A stretch of 64,000 bases of DNA from Planctomycetota bacterium (GTDB lineage: Bacteria > Planctomycetota > Planctomycetia > Pirellulales > Lacipirellulaceae). The notes under the pieces were generated by a model, which was not told the DNA's origin, did no database searches, and worked only from the letters and a program-made list of their open reading frames with translations. Shown one piece after another: positions 63,744 to 64,000 of this stretch. The position numbers and the translations under genes are program-made. The stretch covers positions 1 through 64,000 of the forward strand of contig JAKOXH010000055.1 in NCBI GenBank assembly GCA_029781135.1. The letters run 5' to 3'. Every line of letters begins with the position of its first letter. Position 1 is the first letter of the stretch.

Positions 63744-64000
63744 TTAGCGCTTTCGCCCCGTGGCGAAGGCGATTAGGCCGAGGCCCAGGGCAGCGAGCCC
63801 ACAGGTTGCTGGTTCGGGAACGTTTGATACGGTGACCATATCGATCAAAATGCCCGCGCCAACGCCAGAGCCCGCGTAAGTGCCCGTTGGGCTTGCGGCT
63901 ATATAGCCCGTTCCATTCGGGTCCCATGCCGCGAGGACGCGGAATCCAAAGGTCGCAATGTTTTCGTAACCTTGACCGGTGGGCAAGGTGTATGTGAATG
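63744..64000 (-). CDS. PEP-CTERM protein, C-terminal part (window edge)
   Basis: The frame is open to the right edge; the last ~85 residues are visible. It ends with NVPEPATCGLAALGLGLIAF followed by ATGRKR, a textbook PEP-CTERM signal of VPEP, a hydrophobic helix and a basic tail. The portion before reads YENIATFGFRVLAAWDPNGT. The protein is probably secreted and exosortase-processed. N-terminus outside the window. Confidence 0.8.
   Translation of the reverse strand, partial: FTYTLPTGQGYENIATFGFRVLAAWDPNGTGYIAASPTGTYAGSGVGAGILIDMVTVSNVPEPATCGLAALGLGLIAFATGRKR

Overview
The window looks like a planctomycete chromosome, most likely Pirellulales. Support: several secreted proteins combining dockerin-like repeats with C-terminal PEP-CTERM sorting signals, a type IV pilin-like DUF1559 protein, an ECF sigma factor translationally coupled to a membrane Ser/Thr kinase, a formylglycine-type sulfatase, and Nramp-like and archaemetzincin genes. 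This is inferred from protein families, not from a database search.

Layout. 1-6.1 kb is accessory and decayed: the end of an ISAzo13-like element cutting a membrane-protein gene, an HTH/coiled-coil gene overlapping an ankyrin gene, remnants of a tyrosine recombinase, and degraded coding sequence. 6.1-15.8 kb carries a sulfatase, four dockerin/PEP-CTERM proteins (two with the same 5' leader at the same distance from the start) and a DUF1559 protein. 15.8-21.4 kb holds the sigma factor-kinase pair, a truncated PQQ-propeller gene and a secreted protein of unknown function. 21.4-29.6 kb is a five-gene operon for a Tat-exported, nitrate-reductase-like molybdoenzyme: di-haem cytochrome c fused to an ethylbenzene-dehydrogenase-type gamma domain, alpha, a small protein, a four-cluster Fe-S beta subunit and a TorD chaperone. 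29.7-40.1 kb looks like its stress and regulatory annex: DUF488, Ric/ScdA, hemerythrin, NnrS, a flavin-binding protein, two GcvH-like proteins without the lipoyl lysine, a histidine kinase with c-haem motifs, a sigma-54-dependent response regulator and an archaemetzincin.

40.5-59.5 kb is a sugar-catabolic locus built from three divergent promoter regions. Each holds a copy of one 15-bp AT-rich site (AATTGTATTATAATT or close), the likely operator of the FadR-type regulator encoded within the locus. Products include alpha-galactosidase, a GH2 hydrolase, two SDR dehydrogenases, an SMP-30 lactonase, a fumarylacetoacetase-family hydrolase, two 2-hydroxyacid dehydrogenases, a fused E1 alpha-beta and E2 of a 2-oxoacid dehydrogenase complex, an MFS transporter with an inserted domain and an Nramp-fold transporter lacking metal-site motifs. 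This fits an oxidative, non-phosphorylating route to pyruvate, with no dehydratase seen here. 59.7-64 kb holds an MmeI-like restriction-modification gene beside tRNA-Lys, a frameshifted small gene and the end of another PEP-CTERM gene.

The strongest candidates for something new are the molybdoenzyme operon with its c-haem two-component annex, the three-site operator with the Nramp-like transporter, and the shared PEP-CTERM leader.
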